A stretch of DNA of 7,033 nt, taken from Flavobacterium sp. GTDB lineage: Bacteria > Bacteroidota > Bacteroidia > Flavobacteriales > Flavobacteriaceae. Location of the stretch: assembly GCA_012032075.1 (NCBI GenBank), contig JAAURU010000195.1, forward strand, positions 1 to 7,033. Reading direction: 5' to 3'. This document shows, piece by piece, positions 6,597-7,033 of the stretch (the stretch's first letter is position 1; every line of letters starts with the position of its first letter). A program made the position numbers and the translations under genes. Under the pieces are notes generated by a model. That model ran no database searches. It worked only from the letters and a program-made list of their open reading frames with translations, and was not told the origin of the DNA.

Positions 6597-7033
6597 ATGG
6601 AAGAAAAGAAATTTGATTTTAAATCAATTATAGGATTTGTATTGATATCAGGGCTGTTAATGTGGATGATGTATTCAAATCAACCAACACCTGAAGAGTT
6701 AAAAGAAAAGGAAAAATAGAACAAGCTAAGAAAGAACTTGAAGAAAAAGCAAAAACTCCTGAAAAAGTAGTTGAAACAGCTCAAGTTACTCCAGATTCTA
6801 TTTCTCAAGAACAGGCAAAAGCAGCGTTGGGTTCTTTTGGTTATTCAGCAACACTGCCTTCGGCTAAAGAAGAATATACAGAAATTAAAAATAATTTACT
6901 TTCTTTAAAAATTGCCAATAAAGGAGGTTATATTGTTGAAGCAACTGTTTTAGGTTTTGACCAATTTACGAAAGACTCTAAAAAACCATGTTAAAATTAA
7001 TAAAAGACAACAATTGACTAAAATTTGATTTAG
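6597..7033 (+). CDS. yidC: Membrane protein insertase YidC, N-terminal part, frameshifted and cut by window end
   Basis: Inner-membrane insertase that helps proteins enter the membrane with or without SecYEG. The ATG at 6597 opens with a short cytoplasmic piece and an N-terminal membrane helix (about residues 11-26, IIGFVLISGLLMWMMYS), then a charged linker. This frame stops at TAG 6717-6719 after 40 residues. One added A in the run at 6712-6716 continues the linker (EQAKKELEEKAK) into the periplasmic domain typical of Bacteroidota YidC: GSFGYSATLPSAKEEYT and LKIANKGGYIVEATVLGF. A second break follows at about 6988-6990 (stop at 6992), where another added base restores LKLIKDNN, and then an in-frame TGA at 7015 precedes LKFDL. 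The conserved five-helix catalytic part lies beyond the window. Adjacent to pyrG, as I recall for flavobacteria. Confidence 0.85.

Noticed and set aside
1..7033. Mobile element, CRISPR array, tRNA, rRNA or a new defence or biosynthetic cluster
   Set aside because: I saw no transposase, integrase, spaced direct repeats or RNA gene signatures; the recognisable genes are housekeeping or uncharacterised single genes.

Overview
The window looks like a chromosomal segment from a member of the Flavobacteriaceae (Bacteroidota); the genus cannot be set from the sequence alone. The evidence is strongly A+T-rich DNA, start regions without Shine-Dalgarno motifs, Bacteroidota-type -7 boxes (TAnnTTTG) ahead of several genes, a pair of LVIVD-repeat lipoproteins, a DUF4294 protein, and the order pyrG then yidC, which I recall as common in flavobacteria.

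Layout. (1) 108-1406, plus strand: two adjacent genes for predicted lipoproteins with LVIVD/beta-propeller-like repeats. (2) 1403-3162, minus strand: an M42 family metallopeptidase followed by thiamine pyrophosphokinase, probably one operon. Its end meets the second lipoprotein gene tail to tail, with the two stop codons sharing bases. (3) 3245-3934, plus strand: a DUF4294 protein, divergent from the peptidase. (4) 3935-4125: a structured non-coding gap holding a nested inverted repeat that resembles intergenic elements I recall from flavobacteria. (5) 4126-4440, plus: a small DUF3820-type protein, convergent with (6) a minus-strand RDD-family membrane protein (4399-4769); a strong hairpin lies between them. 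(7) 4938-7033, plus: pyrG (CTP synthase) with a good promoter, then yidC (membrane protein insertase), cut by the window end.

The main caution is that at least four genes (lipoprotein 1, RDD protein, pyrG, yidC) are broken by a one-base frameshift, and two more (M42 peptidase, DUF3820) have tails best explained the same way. In every case ONE ADDED base restores the expected protein, and nearly always the site is a short A or T run. Since pyrG and yidC are normally indispensable, this pattern points to deletion errors in the sequence rather than real pseudogenes. The last 50 bases are especially disturbed.

The contents are mostly housekeeping: CTP synthesis, membrane protein insertion and thiamine diphosphate formation. 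I found no mobile element, CRISPR array, tRNA, rRNA, defence or biosynthetic system. The most interesting non-standard item is the nested inverted-repeat element after the DUF4294 gene.
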